DNA of 64,000 nucleotides from Shewanella sediminis HAW-EB3. Lineage in GTDB: Bacteria > Pseudomonadota > Gammaproteobacteria > Enterobacterales > Shewanellaceae. The notes beneath the pieces were generated by a model. The model made no database searches. It saw nothing but the letters and a program-made list of their open reading frames with translations, and was not told where the DNA came from. This document shows, in pieces, positions 26,336-36,707 of this stretch. A program made the position numbers and the translations under genes. The DNA lies in the NCBI RefSeq assembly GCF_000018025.1, contig NC_009831.1, forward strand, positions 5,084,001-5,148,000. Direction: 5' to 3'. How positions within the stretch are numbered: position 1 is the stretch's first letter; each line of letters starts with the position of its first letter.

Positions 26336-28339
26336 ATGAAACATAAAACAATAACACTGGCCTCAGTGATCACCGCTACCATGAGTATTCCAACTCTGGT
26401 TTTCCCTCTGACAGCCCTTGCCGAAGATGAGCCAAGGGACTGTGGAGACCGTCGATGTGACGACTATATTGTCATCACGGGTGACTTGATGCGCGAGCCG
26501 ACAAAGGTCGTCACAGATCCCAAGAAGCCAAGGCTGCCACTCCCCTCATATGATGGTGCAGGATTTCTGAAAACCATTCCCGGATTCAGTATCGGTCGAA
26601 AAGGGGGGGCCGGTGGCGATCCATCCTTAAGAGGCATGGGCGGCTCACGCATCAGCATCGTCGATGATGGCCAGCATGTGTATGGCACCTGCGGTGGACG
26701 CATGGATCCACCGACGGCCTATATCTACCCGGAGGCTTATGACAGCATCACTGTGATCAAGGGGCCACAAACCGTAAAATATGGTCCGGTGGGCTCCGCC
26801 GGAACTGTTTTGTTTGAAAAAGACAGACATAGCTTTGTCGAACCCGGCGTCGAAGGGCGGGCCAGCGTCACAGGCGGCAGTTTCGAGCGACAAGACTATA
26901 TCGTCGAACTGAAAGCCGGTGATGAGACCCACTATCTCGATCTGGATGTCAATCAATCCAGCAGCGATCACTACCAGGATGGTGACGGAAACACGGTGCA
27001 ATCCAGCTACGACCGTAACAATTACAATATCGCCCTGGGGTGGACCCCGACAGACACCAGTGTTATCGAACTCGCTTATGGTAAGTCTGATGGTGAAGCC
27101 GAGTACGCCGACAGGGCCAATAAGGCCCGGGTGATCAATAATGAAAATGTCACCCTGTTGACTCAGTTCGAGTTCGACTCGGATCTTATCCGCGAAATTG
27201 AGTTTCAGGCCTACACCAACAAGAACGACCATATCATGGACCAGTTCGATCAGGGGGTGAACTCCGGAGTCAATGTTCGCCGCAAAACCTCGGGGGGTCA
27301 CTTCTGGCTGGAGCTAACACCGAGTGAGAGTTTGGAGGCAACCTTAGGGGTCGATTACATGCAGAGTACCCATGAGGGACGCGGTATAAACCCTGAGTTT
27401 GATAACGGTCTCGATGACCTGCTATCTAAACCATTTAAAGATAATATGCGTTATGAAAACATGGGAATATTTATCGAAGCCGACTATGCCTTAGGAGGAG
27501 GAAATCTACTCTCAGGGTTACGCTTCGACCATTGGGACAGTGAACTCTTTGTCGCGCAGACGGGTAAACGCAGTGACGACCTGATCAGCGGGTTTATTCG
27601 TTATGAATATCTCAATGGTAATAACCAGTATTACCTTGGTACGGGTCATGCGCAGCGGATCCCCGATTATTGGGAGATCATGAAGGCCAGTCCGGATAAC
27701 CTATCCACCAAGGCATTCGATCTCGAGCCCGAGAAGACAACCCAGCTGGACATTGGTTGGATATACCAAGCCAATATCGAAATATCGACCTCACTCTATT
27801 ATGGCAAGGTCGATGATTACATCTTAGTTGACTCCAATACATCGAAAACCTCCGCCTACAACATCGATGCGACCATATGGGGCGGCGAGGTTGGCATAAC
27901 CTACCCGTTTACGGAGCAGTGGTCAGCGCAAACGACCCTCAGCTATAGCCATGGAGAAAATGACACTCAGGATACGCCTCTGGGACAAGTCTCTCCTATG
28001 GAGGGACGTGTATCTGTCAATTATGAGGGAGAAGAGTGGACGGCGGGGCTGTTCTGGCGTGTTGTTGCGGCTCAGGATCGAGTCTCTATCGGTCAAGGTA
28101 ATATCTCAGGTCAAGATCTGGCTGAGAGCAGTGGCTTCGGCACACTCGCCATCAATGGATCATGGAAGCATGGCGACGTGGTTTTAGTGAGTTTCGGTAT
28201 CGAAAACCTGTTTGATATCACCTATGCCGAACATGTGAGTCGCTCTGGTGCCGGTAACGATATCCCCGGTAGTGAGCCTATGTTTCAGGTCAATGAACCC
28301 GGCCGCACCGCATGGGTGAAGCTGGACTATACCTTTTAG
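26336..28339 (+). CDS. TonB-dependent copper receptor (OprC-like)
   Basis: A 667-residue outer-membrane receptor with a signal peptide (about 1-29), a TonB-box region (DDYIVITGDLM), a plug domain (about 60-170, with GGDPSLRGMGGSRISIVDDG and TVIKGPQTVKYGP) and a 22-strand barrel that ends in an aromatic residue (LDYTF). The plug contains CGGRMDPPTAYIYPE, the conserved Cys/Met segment of OprC-type copper receptors. The mature N-terminus also has a Cys pair (DCGDRRCDD). A copy of the last ~50 bp is found 99 bp downstream. Confidence 0.85.
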   Translation: MKHKTITLASVITATMSIPTLVFPLTALAEDEPRDCGDRRCDDYIVITGDLMREPTKVVTDPKKPRLPLPSYDGAGFLKTIPGFSIGRKGGAGGDPSLRGMGGSRISIVDDGQHVYGTCGGRMDPPTAYIYPEAYDSITVIKGPQTVKYGPVGSAGTVLFEKDRHSFVEPGVEGRASVTGGSFERQDYIVELKAGDETHYLDLDVNQSSSDHYQDGDGNTVQSSYDRNNYNIALGWTPTDTSVIELAYGKSDGEAEYADRANKARVINNENVTLLTQFEFDSDLIREIEFQAYTNKNDHIMDQFDQGVNSGVNVRRKTSGGHFWLELTPSESLEATLGVDYMQSTHEGRGINPEFDNGLDDLLSKPFKDNMRYENMGIFIEADYALGGGNLLSGLRFDHWDSELFVAQTGKRSDDLISGFIRYEYLNGNNQYYLGTGHAQRIPDYWEIMKASPDNLSTKAFDLEPEKTTQLDIGWIYQANIEISTSLYYGKVDDYILVDSNTSKTSAYNIDATIWGGEVGITYPFTEQWSAQTTLSYSHGENDTQDTPLGQVSPMEGRVSVNYEGEEWTAGLFWRVVAAQDRVSIGQGNISGQDLAESSGFGTLAINGSWKHGDVVLVSFGIENLFDITYAEHVSRSGAGNDIPGSEPMFQVNEPGRTAWVKLDYTF

Positions 28340-28443
28340 CCTGGCGAATAGGTAGCGAACTCAGGTAGTAAACCTAAGTTACAAGGCTCCAATGAACCCG
28401 GTCGTACCACATGGGTGAAGCTGGACTATAGCTTTTAGCCTGG
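28292..28443 (+). repeat. Direct repeat of the receptor gene 3' end
   Basis: About 52 bases at 28292-28344 (end of the TonB receptor, including its stop) recur at 28391-28443 with a handful of substitutions. The second copy would encode NEPGRTTWVKLDYSF and a stop, against NEPGRTAWVKLDYTF in the gene. It has no start and no upstream reading frame, so it is a fragment and not a gene. Confidence 0.85.
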
Positions 28444-28499
28444 TAATTAGCTCCTATTCCCTGGCCTTCGTCCGGGAATGGGGGCGATAAACCTAAACA

Positions 28500-29936
28500 T
28501 CAGGGCTTTATCCAGGTCAATTCAGGTAACGAATTCAGGTCGAGCTTGTCTCCATAAGTGGCAATAGCGAGGGCTTGTGGGCAAGTGCTGTTATCCTCCC
28601 GCAACTTATCGACCAGCCCCTCTTGCGCCTCAGACTCACCATGCACCAAGACGAGTGGTGGCCTCTCTTTAAAATGACGATACCAGTGTAACAACTCGGC
28701 CTGATCCGCATGTGCAGAGAGACCACCGACCGTATGAATGCACGCCGCCACATCTATACTCTTACCATTAATCGTGAGCTGCTCGGCCCCATCCACTATC
28801 AACCGACCCGGCGTACTGATGGCCTGATAACCACAGATGATCACATCACACTCACTGCGCCAGAGGTTATGCTCCAGATGACATCGGATCCGCCCACCAT
28901 TACACATACCACTACCGGCAATGATGATGAGTCCCTTATGCACATCGTTGAGCAACATGGACTCGTCGGTGCTGAGAATAAACTCCACATTGGATAACAG
29001 GGGATGTTGACCGGGATGCATGCGGGTGAAACGCTTAAAATCATCGTCCATCAAGGGGTAGTTATTCAGGTAGACACTAGTCGCCTCTATCGCCATAGGG
29101 CTATCGAGGCAGATTTTCCATCGCTGCAGATCCCACTCCTTTGCGTAAAGGTGAAACAGATATAACAGCTCTTGAGCGCGCCCCACCGAAAATGCCGGCA
29201 GAAGAATATTGCCATGACTTTCACTGATCGCTTTAGAGAAAATCTGTTTCAGCTCTTCGATCGTGTCATTCCAACTACGGTGCATGCGGTTACCGTAGGT
29301 GCTCTCCATCATCACCAGATCGGCACTGTCGACAATACTGGGGTCTTCCAATAAGGGCATACCCGCACGGCCTAAGTCGCCACTGAAAACCAGCTTCTTT
29401 TGCTCAACTCCTTCCCCTAAGAAAAGCTCGACTATCGCCGATCCCAATATATGGCCGGCATCAGAGAGGCAGATATCCACGTGGGGGATGACCCGGGTCA
29501 TATCGCCATAATCCAGCAGCACAAACTGAGCCATAGCCCTATCGACATCCTCCTCAATAAAGAGTGGTTCGATGGGCTCCATCTCCTGCTTGACCCGCTT
29601 CTTATTCAATCTTTCCGCATCACGTCGCTGCAGCATTGCCGCGTCTTTTAACATGATGGCACACAGCTCTGCGGTCGCTTTATGGGTAAAGATAGGGCCT
29701 GAGAATCCGGACTTCACCAGTAGCGGAAGACGACCCGAATGATCGATATGAGCATGACTTAATACGACGGCGGCAATGACCTTCGGTTCGAACAGAAAAG
29801 GCTCGTGGTTACGTAGCTGGTCAGCCTTTCCCCCCTGAATAAGTCCACAGTCTAACAGCAGTTGCTGGCCATCCACCTCCAGCAGATGACAAGAGCCGGT
29901 GACCTCTTGCGTCGCCCCTAAAAACTGCAGCGTCAT
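28500..29936 (-). CDS. MBL-fold beta-CASP nuclease (RNA-processing type)
   Basis: 478 residues from the second Met; AAGGA is 7 nt before it, whereas the first ATG (29942) is almost on top of that site. The metallo-beta-lactamase core has LSHAHIDHSGRLP (HxHxDH), DAGHILGSA and FSGDLGR. The beta-CASP insertion has ESTYGNR, PAFSVGRAQELL and GSGMCNGGR, and the C-terminus has HTVGGLSAHADQ and VHGE. Bacterial members resemble CPSF73/RNase J and act on RNA. No partner gene is adjacent. Confidence 0.88.
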   Translation of the reverse strand: MTLQFLGATQEVTGSCHLLEVDGQQLLLDCGLIQGGKADQLRNHEPFLFEPKVIAAVVLSHAHIDHSGRLPLLVKSGFSGPIFTHKATAELCAIMLKDAAMLQRRDAERLNKKRVKQEMEPIEPLFIEEDVDRAMAQFVLLDYGDMTRVIPHVDICLSDAGHILGSAIVELFLGEGVEQKKLVFSGDLGRAGMPLLEDPSIVDSADLVMMESTYGNRMHRSWNDTIEELKQIFSKAISESHGNILLPAFSVGRAQELLYLFHLYAKEWDLQRWKICLDSPMAIEATSVYLNNYPLMDDDFKRFTRMHPGQHPLLSNVEFILSTDESMLLNDVHKGLIIIAGSGMCNGGRIRCHLEHNLWRSECDVIICGYQAISTPGRLIVDGAEQLTINGKSIDVAACIHTVGGLSAHADQAELLHWYRHFKERPPLVLVHGESEAQEGLVDKLREDNSTCPQALAIATYGDKLDLNSLPELTWIKP

Positions 29937-30156
29937 TCTCATATCCTTGACCTATTATTTTTATCCTATCTTAATTTAAGAATAGACTATCTCCTTACCT
30001 GTCAAAGAAAAACAGCAAATAATCAGACTTACTTTAAGAGAAAAAACCGCTGAATCCTTGCCTCATAAAACGCTGTGGCACCTCGGGGGGGCGCGTCAGA
30101 ATATTGAGCCCGCAACGACTATACTTAAGGCTCCAGTACTCCTGAGGAGAGTAAAA

Positions 30157-30594
30157 ATGAAAAGCTTAATGATCATTCTGATCTGCTTAATATTAGGAAC
30201 TATCTCTATAAACCTATCGGTGGCCGGTGATCTGCATGAAGCCATTTCTAAGGGAGAAATTAACCGGGTTGAGGTATTGATTGAGAAAGGCAGCGATGTG
30301 AACGCAAAAGATGAAAAAGGGGCCTATCCTCTCAATTATGCCGCCGCTTATAATCGAGTCGATATGATTCACCTGCTGCTGGAGAGGGGCGCAGAGATCA
30401 GTGCACAGAGTGCGGTAGGTGACACGGCTCTCCACTGTGCAACGCGTTATGGTGGCGGTGAGATCGCAACAATAAAGCCCTTATTAGACGCTGGCGTGAG
30501 TAAAGAACTGAAGAATGCGGAGGGAAAGACCGCCCTGGATTACGCCAAAGATAAAAATCAGCAAGAGGCGGTAAAGCTACTTCATTCGCAATAG
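30157..30594 (+). CDS. Small periplasmic ankyrin-repeat protein
   Basis: 145 residues starting at the ATG preceded by GAGGAGA; the frame is open further upstream without a ribosome site. A signal peptide (about 1-23, ending SVAG) is followed by about four ankyrin repeats (DLHEAISKGEINRVEVLIEK, GAYPLNYAAAYNRVDMIHLL, GDTALHCATRYGGGEI, GKTALDYAKDKNQQEAVKLL). It probably mediates a protein contact in the periplasm; the partner is unknown. Confidence 0.8.
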   Translation: MKSLMIILICLILGTISINLSVAGDLHEAISKGEINRVEVLIEKGSDVNAKDEKGAYPLNYAAAYNRVDMIHLLLERGAEISAQSAVGDTALHCATRYGGGEIATIKPLLDAGVSKELKNAEGKTALDYAKDKNQQEAVKLLHSQ

Positions 30595-30630
30595 TCCCCT
30601 TGAGTGAGTGGTGGGTAGCGATTACCTAGT

Positions 30631-30667
30631 AAAAAAAGCAGCATTGAACCGATTCAATGCTGCTTCT
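30631..30667 (-). terminator. Terminator between ankyrin gene and aminotransferase gene
   Basis: AGCAGCATTGAA and TTCAATGCTGCT form a perfect 12-bp stem. The T-run is on the minus strand (seven T), so it ends the leftward aminotransferase transcript; it may also stop the rightward one. Confidence 0.85.
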
Positions 30668-30709
30668 GTGTATCGTCCGAGTGTCGATATCAGTCTCTAG
30701 TTCAGTACA

Positions 30710-31852
30710 CTAATTCAGTACATCGTCCAATGCTTTCAGGCACAAGGCGACATTCTCGCGGCGGGCACCGAAGCCCATCAGGCCAATGCGCCATGCCTTG
30801 CCCGCTAGCGCACCTAAGCCTGCTCCGATCTCCAGGTTATAGCTCTCCAGCAGTTGTGAACGCACGGCACCGTCATCGATCCCCTCGGGAATATAGACCG
30901 CATTGAGCTGAGGCAGACGTGATGCCTCATCGACCACGAATTTGAGTCCCAATCCTTCCAACCCCTGACGCAGCACTTGGTGCATATCTGCATGACGCTT
31001 CCAGGCGGCTTCCAGGCCTTCATTAGCCAATAAACGCAGTGACTCATGCAGGGCGTAGAGCGCATTTACCGGAGCCGTATGATGATAACTACGCTTGCCA
31101 CCGGTAGCGGCGCTGCCACTCCAGTATTCCATAACCAGAGTCTGATCCAGGAACCAACTCTGCACCGGCGTTTTACGGGCTTTAAGCTTCTCAACCGCAG
31201 CGGGAGAGAAAGAGACCGGCGATAAGCCCGGTACACAGGAGAGGCACTTCTGGCTACCGGAATAGATGGCATCGATGCCCCACTCATCGACTCTCAGTTC
31301 GACGCCGCCAAGTGATGTCACCGCATCGACGATCGACAGACAATCATATTGCTTAGCCAGTGCACACAAGGCTTTTGCATCGGATAGCGCGCCTGTTGAA
31401 GTTTCCGCATGAACGAAGGCTAAAAATTTTGCATCGGGATGTGCCCGCAACGCCGCTTCCACATCTGTCGGGCTAACCGCTTCGCCCCACTCATTGTCGA
31501 CGACAACGGCAATGGCACCAACACGCTCAACATTCTGGCGCATGCGCTCACCGAATACGCCATTACGGCAGACAATCACCTTCTCACCCGCTTCGACCAG
31601 ATTCACGAAGCAAGTTTCCATACCGGCAGAGCCCGGCGCTGAGACGGCAAGCGTCATCTCATTGGTCGTCTGGAACGCATACTGGATCAGTCCCTTAAGT
31701 TCATCCATCATGCCGACAAACAGGGGATCTAAATGCCCAATGGTTGGACGGGATTGTGCGGCAAGCACCTCGGGATAAACATCGGATGGACCTGGGCCCA
31801 TAAGGGTTCTACGTGGGGGATTAAACGCATCGATATAGGGTGCAACTAACAT
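30710..31852 (-). CDS. Pyridoxal-phosphate aminotransferase, alanine-glyoxylate/serine-pyruvate type
   Basis: A 380-residue class V aminotransferase. It has the family start PRRTLMGPGPSDVYPEVL, GSAGMETCFVNL near the cofactor phosphate, DAVTSLGGVE with the PLP-ring Asp, and GSQKCLSC with the Schiff-base Lys. Relatives transfer an amino group from alanine or serine to glyoxylate. A good ribosome site (GAGGAAAG) precedes the ATG. It lies downstream of ilvA on the same strand, but ilvA has its own terminator. Confidence 0.88.
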   Translation of the reverse strand: MLVAPYIDAFNPPRRTLMGPGPSDVYPEVLAAQSRPTIGHLDPLFVGMMDELKGLIQYAFQTTNEMTLAVSAPGSAGMETCFVNLVEAGEKVIVCRNGVFGERMRQNVERVGAIAVVVDNEWGEAVSPTDVEAALRAHPDAKFLAFVHAETSTGALSDAKALCALAKQYDCLSIVDAVTSLGGVELRVDEWGIDAIYSGSQKCLSCVPGLSPVSFSPAAVEKLKARKTPVQSWFLDQTLVMEYWSGSAATGGKRSYHHTAPVNALYALHESLRLLANEGLEAAWKRHADMHQVLRQGLEGLGLKFVVDEASRLPQLNAVYIPEGIDDGAVRSQLLESYNLEIGAGLGALAGKAWRIGLMGFGARRENVALCLKALDDVLN

Positions 31853-32095
31853 CTTCTTTCCTCGGTAAGGCCTTCTCTGAAAGATAAGGGGTTAAGGTTT
31901 TGCATCTGACTGGTAAAGTCGACACGAATTCCCTACATATTAAACAGTCATATTGAAGTACTTGTGCCTTAAGGCATCTTATTTTTTAGCTTTAATGAGC
32001 GCAAGTGGACTTAAGGCTAACGGCCACCAGCATTCCCATTAAACTTAATCTCAGGTTCAGAATTCAAACTAGTGTTTAAAAAATAACAATAACAT

Positions 32096-32120
32096 AAAAA
32101 AGGACGCGGTTGCGTCCTCT
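32096..32120 (-). terminator. Terminator of the ilvGMEDA operon
   Basis: On the minus strand AGGACGC-AACC-GCGTCCT is followed by TTTTTT, 9 nt after the ilvA stop codon. Confidence 0.9.
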
Positions 32121-32128
32121 CAATTTCT

Positions 32129-33679
32129 TTACTCTCTATTATCCAGAAATAGCTTATAAGCCGGGCTGGATGTCTCCTCCTGATAGACAAAACCAAGCTC
32201 AGTTAAAAACTGCTGGAAGGCTAAGCTGTCACACTCCGGCACCTCAAATCCCGCCAGTACCCTGCCATAGGCCGCGCCGTGGTTACGGTAGTGGAACAAG
32301 CTGATATTCCACTTGCTCTGCAGGGTTGTTAAAAACTTAAACAGGGCCCCCGGGTGCTCGGGAAACTCAAAACTGAACAGACGCTCATCGAGCTTCTCCG
32401 GTGGATGACCACCAACCATATACCTGACATGCAGTTTTGCCGTCTCATCATGGGAGAGATCTTGCACCTCGAAGCCATCTCCTTCGAGAGTCGCAATGAT
32501 CTCATCGAGCTCCGCTTTCCCGCCCGACAGACGAATACCGGCAAACACGACGGCCCTATCACGACTACTGAAGCGGTAGTTAAACTCGGTCATCACTCGC
32601 TTATTCAGCAGCTCACAGAATCGCAGAAAAATACCGGGACGTTCGGGTACTTTAACCGCCAGGATAGCCTCTTTCTGCTCGCCGAGTTCACAGCGCTCGG
32701 ATACATAGCGCAGGCTGTGAAAGTTGACGTTAGCACCACTGAGGATAGCCGCAACCTTCTCACCCTTCCCTTCATCACCCATATACTTCTTCAAGCCAGC
32801 AAGAGAAAGTGCTCCGGCGGGTTCGGCGATGGCGCGGGTGTCTTCGAAGATATCTTTTACCGCAGCGCAGATCTCATCTGAGCTTACGGTGACCACATCA
32901 TCGACATATTCACGGGCAAGCCTGAACGGCTCATCACCAATCTGCTTAACCGCAACGCCATCTGCAAACAGGCCGACCTGTGGCAAGATGACCCGCTCAT
33001 CGGCCTCCAGTGCCGCCTTCAAGCAGGCTGAATCTTCCGGCTCTACGCCGATAATTTTAACCTGAGGCATCACCGCCTTGTAATAAGCGGCAATACCGGC
33101 AATCAAGCCTCCGCCACCGACAGGAACGAAGACCATCTCGAGATCGCGCTGCTGCTGCAGCATCTCCTGAGCGACGGTGCCCTGTCCCGCAATCACGGCT
33201 TCATCATCGAAAGGCGCCACATACACGCGCCCTTCGGTCTCTGCGAGCTTCTGCGCATGAGCATTGGCCTGATCGAAGGCTTGACCATGCAACAGGACTT
33301 CGCCGCCGAGGCGTCTGACCGCATCGACCTTGATCTCCGGAGTGGTTTCCGGCATCACGATGACGGCACTGATCCCACGCGCCGCCGCCGACATAGCCAC
33401 ACCTTGTGCATGGTTTCCCGCCGAGGCACATACCACCCCGCGTTGACACTCCGGCGGCGTGAGTTCAGATATCTTGTTATAGGCACCACGTAACTTAAAG
33501 GAGTGAACCGGCTGCATATCTTCACGCTTAAGAAACACCTGACACCCGAGTCGGCCCGAGAGCTTATTCAGGCTGGATAGCGGCGTCACCTTGGCCACAT
33601 CATAGACAGAAGAGAGCAATATCTTCTGCAGATAATAGTGGGCTAAATCTAATTTCTCTTTGGAGGCTAGAGCCAACAT
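32129..33679 (-). CDS. ilvA: Threonine dehydratase (deaminase), biosynthetic
   Basis: 516 residues from the ATG at 33679, whose GGAGG lies in the last codons of ilvD; the open frame reaches further upstream inside ilvD and is not used. The PLP domain has HSFKLRGAYNK with the Schiff-base Lys and VPVGGGGLIAGI. Two ACT-like regulatory domains follow from about 330, the long form inhibited by isoleucine. It converts threonine to 2-oxobutanoate, the first step to isoleucine. It starts 1 nt after the ilvD stop codon. Confidence 0.95.
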   Translation of the reverse strand: MLALASKEKLDLAHYYLQKILLSSVYDVAKVTPLSSLNKLSGRLGCQVFLKREDMQPVHSFKLRGAYNKISELTPPECQRGVVCASAGNHAQGVAMSAAARGISAVIVMPETTPEIKVDAVRRLGGEVLLHGQAFDQANAHAQKLAETEGRVYVAPFDDEAVIAGQGTVAQEMLQQQRDLEMVFVPVGGGGLIAGIAAYYKAVMPQVKIIGVEPEDSACLKAALEADERVILPQVGLFADGVAVKQIGDEPFRLAREYVDDVVTVSSDEICAAVKDIFEDTRAIAEPAGALSLAGLKKYMGDEGKGEKVAAILSGANVNFHSLRYVSERCELGEQKEAILAVKVPERPGIFLRFCELLNKRVMTEFNYRFSSRDRAVVFAGIRLSGGKAELDEIIATLEGDGFEVQDLSHDETAKLHVRYMVGGHPPEKLDERLFSFEFPEHPGALFKFLTTLQSKWNISLFHYRNHGAAYGRVLAGFEVPECDSLAFQQFLTELGFVYQEETSSPAYKLFLDNRE

Positions 33680-33680
33680 A

Positions 33681-35531
33681 TCAATCCTCCAGCTTACTGG
33701 TGTCACGAACCGCGCCCTTATCGGCACTGGTAGCGAGTAGCGCATAGGCTTTAAGGGCTAATGACACTTCTCTTACGCGACCCACTGGCTTCCACGCTTG
33801 CTTACCGCGTGCTTCCATCGCGCTGCGACGTGCTGCTAACTCAATATCACTAATGGCTAACTTGATTGAACGGGCCGGAATATCGATCTCGATTCTGTCA
33901 CCGGTTTCAACTAAACCTATGGTGCCACCCGCCGCAGCTTCCGGCGAAACGTGACCGATAGACAAACCGGAAGTACCACCGGAGAAACGACCATCAGTGA
34001 TTAAGGCGCACGCCTTACCGAGTCCGCGAGACTTAAGATAACTCGTTGGGTAGAGCATCTCCTGCATACCCGGGCCACCTTTAGGCCCTTCGTAGCGAAT
34101 AACCACCACATCACCGGCAACGACTTCACCACCTAAGATCCCGGCAACCGCATCGTCCTGACTCTCATAGACACGAGCCGAACCGATAAAGGTATGATTG
34201 TCTTCATCCACGCCCGCGGTCTTAACGATACAGCCATCGACGGCAATATTACCGGACAGTACGGCAAGGCCGCCTTCCTGACTAAAGGCAAATTCGCGCT
34301 TACGGATACAACCGCCCACACGATCGTTATCTACACTGTCCCAACGACAAGCCTGACTGAAGGCCTTGGTTGTCGGGATCCCGGCAGGACCTGCCGAGAA
34401 GAACCTGTGCACGGCTTCATCACTGCTCTGAGCGATATCCCACTTAGCCAGCACCTCTTTCAAGCTCGCGCCCGCCACATGATAAGCATCGTTATGGATC
34501 AGGCCGGCTCTGTCGAGTTCGCCTAAAATCCCCATCACGCCACCGGCGCGATGCACATCTTCCATATGGTATTCAGGCGTCGAAGGCGCCACTTTACACA
34601 GATGCGGCACCAGACGTGAAAGTCTGTCGATATCTTCCATGGTAAAGTCGACTTCCCCCTCCTGCGCAGCCGCTAAGAGGTGTAATACGGTATTACTCGA
34701 GCCACCCATGGCAATATCGAGCGTCATGGCATTCTCGAATGCGTTAAAGTTAGCGATATTACGTGGCAGTGCAGACTCATCATCGTGCTTATAGTAACGG
34801 GTAGTCAGATCCATGATGCGACGACCCGCTTCTAAGAACAGCTCGCGACGGTCGGCGTGAGTCGCCAACATAGAGCCGTTACCGGGAAGTGACAATCCTA
34901 AGGCTTCGGTTAAGCAGTTCATCGAGTTGGCGGTAAACATGCCGGAGCATGAGCCACAGGTCGGGCAGGCGCTACGCTCGATCTGTTCACTGTCTTCATC
35001 CGAGACCCGGTCATCGGCGCCGGCGACCATGGCATCGACTAAGTCGAGTTTAATGATCTTGTCTGATAATTTAGTCTTACCCGCTTCCATCGGACCACCG
35101 GAGACGAAGATCACCGGAATGTTCAGTCGTAGCGCCGCCATCATCATGCCTGGGGTGATCTTGTCACAGTTTGAGATGCAGACTAAGGCATCGGCGCAGT
35201 GAGCATTCACCATATATTCGACACTGTCGGAGATAAGCTCCCGTGAAGGCAAACTATAAAGCATGCCGCCATGGCCCATGGCGATACCATCATCGACAGC
35301 GATAGTATTAAACTCTTTGGCGATACCGCCCGCTTCTTCGATGGCGCCAGCCACCAATGAGCCCATATCTTTAAGGTGAACATGACCCGGTACAAACTGA
35401 GTAAAAGAGTTAGCAATCGCAATAATCGGCTTACCGAAATCATTCTCTTTCACTCCGGTAGCACGCCATAAAGCGCGGGCTCCGGCCATGTTACGACCTT
35501 CGGTACTGGTAGCTGAACGTAATTTTGGCAT
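33681..35531 (-). CDS. ilvD: Dihydroxy-acid dehydratase
   Basis: A 616-residue iron-sulfur dehydratase, the same length as E. coli IlvD. It has [10 protein letters not shown] and [17 protein letters not shown] with cluster Cys residues, and a C-terminal [22 protein letters not shown] active-site region (abridged: [15 protein letters not shown]). It removes water from dihydroxy acids in valine and isoleucine synthesis. The 168-nt gap to ilvE contains only short imperfect repeats. Confidence 0.96.
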   Translation of the reverse strand: MPKLRSATSTEGRNMAGARALWRATGVKENDFGKPIIAIANSFTQFVPGHVHLKDMGSLVAGAIEEAGGIAKEFNTIAVDDGIAMGHGGMLYSLPSRELISDSVEYMVNAHCADALVCISNCDKITPGMMMAALRLNIPVIFVSGGPMEAGKTKLSDKIIKLDLVDAMVAGADDRVSDEDSEQIERSACPTCGSCSGMFTANSMNCLTEALGLSLPGNGSMLATHADRRELFLEAGRRIMDLTTRYYKHDDESALPRNIANFNAFENAMTLDIAMGGSSNTVLHLLAAAQEGEVDFTMEDIDRLSRLVPHLCKVAPSTPEYHMEDVHRAGGVMGILGELDRAGLIHNDAYHVAGASLKEVLAKWDIAQSSDEAVHRFFSAGPAGIPTTKAFSQACRWDSVDNDRVGGCIRKREFAFSQEGGLAVLSGNIAVDGCIVKTAGVDEDNHTFIGSARVYESQDDAVAGILGGEVVAGDVVVIRYEGPKGGPGMQEMLYPTSYLKSRGLGKACALITDGRFSGGTSGLSIGHVSPEAAAGGTIGLVETGDRIEIDIPARSIKLAISDIELAARRSAMEARGKQAWKPVGRVREVSLALKAYALLATSADKGAVRDTSKLED

Positions 35532-35699
35532 TGCGATTGTCCTTTTTCAAAGAAGGGGCGAGGTGCTAGAACTTAGGTTCCAGGAAGCACTCACAGCTTA
35601 ACCTTCTAGTGTAATTCTTTAAACCTAAGAACAGATGCGCTTAGGTGTCGTTATTCTTTGCTTATCTACGTCCTAGCTTCTAGAACCTAGAGCCTTCTT

Positions 35700-36623
35700 T
35701 TACAGCACTTCCAGCCAGCCCCACTTGTCTTGTGTCTCGCCATTGAACAGACCGAAGAAGCTGTCTTGAACCGCCTTAGTCACCGGCCCGCGCTTACCAC
35801 AGCCTACGTCGATGCGATCGACGCTGCGTACAGGTACAATTTCGGCGGCGGTGCCTGTCATAAATATCTCATCGGCAAGGTAGAGAAACTCACGGGACAT
35901 CGCCTCCTCTACCACTTCGTAACCTTGATCTCGTGCCAGGGTGATAATGCTATCCCGGGTGAGGCCCATCAAGATGGCTGCCGTTGCCGGTGGCGTGTAG
36001 ATCTTGCCCTTCTTAACCACAAACAGGTTAGCACCGGCGCCTTCGCTGACCAGGCCATTGACATCCAGCGCTATCCCTTCATGGAAACCATTGCGCTTCG
36101 CTTCCGTCGATATCTGTATCGATGACAGGTAGTTACCTCCGGCCTTAGCGCCGGTCGGTATGGTGTTGGGCGCGAGGCGATTCCAGGAACTCACGGCAAC
36201 ATCGACCCCGGCTTCCATGCTGTCTTCGCCTAAATAGGCGCCCCAGGGGAATGCTGCCACCATCAAGTCACAAACGGCATCTTTCGGCGGAGTGATCCCC
36301 ATACCTATGTCACCATAGAAGGCCAGAGGACGGATATAGGCACTCTTGAGATCATTCTTTAGCACACTATCACAACACGCCTGCATCGCCTCATCAAAAG
36401 TGTAAGGGATTGGCATGCGGTAGATTTTGGCCGAGTCGAACAGACGCTGGACGTGATCGGTCAAGCGAAATCCAGCAGGACCAAGGTGAGTATCATAGAC
36501 ACGGATCCCCTCGAAGACAGATGAGCCATAATGCAAGCCATGTGACATAACGTGCACCTTGGCATCACCCCAAGGCATTATTTCACCATTAAACCAAATG
36601 AACTCAGCTTTCTTTGCGGTCAT
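35700..36623 (-). CDS. ilvE: Branched-chain amino acid aminotransferase, enteric type
   Basis: 307 residues from the ATG at 36623, preceded by GAGGGA; an ATG 24 nt earlier is in frame without a ribosome site. Class IV PLP enzyme of the E. coli IlvE type: FIWFNGEIMPWGDAKVHVM, HGLHYGSSVFEGIR and NGLVSEGAGANLFVVKKG. It makes the last step to Val, Ile and Leu. A second, unrelated-length branched-chain aminotransferase is at 51224-52315. Confidence 0.95.
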   Translation of the reverse strand: MTAKKAEFIWFNGEIMPWGDAKVHVMSHGLHYGSSVFEGIRVYDTHLGPAGFRLTDHVQRLFDSAKIYRMPIPYTFDEAMQACCDSVLKNDLKSAYIRPLAFYGDIGMGITPPKDAVCDLMVAAFPWGAYLGEDSMEAGVDVAVSSWNRLAPNTIPTGAKAGGNYLSSIQISTEAKRNGFHEGIALDVNGLVSEGAGANLFVVKKGKIYTPPATAAILMGLTRDSIITLARDQGYEVVEEAMSREFLYLADEIFMTGTAAEIVPVRSVDRIDVGCGKRGPVTKAVQDSFFGLFNGETQDKWGWLEVL

Positions 36624-36707
36624 ATCTCTTCCCTCAATCTCTTTCAATGTCTATAGCAACTGGCAACTACAACTTGCTTACTAATTTCTCTTGTCTGTAA
36701 AAAACAA

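Noticed and set aside
26645..27301. 218-codon frame opposite the TonB receptor
   Set aside because: Antisense shadow of a strong coding gene; its sequence has no features of its own and the receptor frame is unbroken.
32354..32881. 175-codon frame opposite ilvA
   Set aside because: Antisense shadow of ilvA in a GC-rich codon region, with no ribosome site.
33680..33745. N-terminal extension of IlvA into ilvD
   Set aside because: The extension reads the reverse frame of ilvD codons, and the ATG at 33679 has GGAGG and gives the normal protein length.
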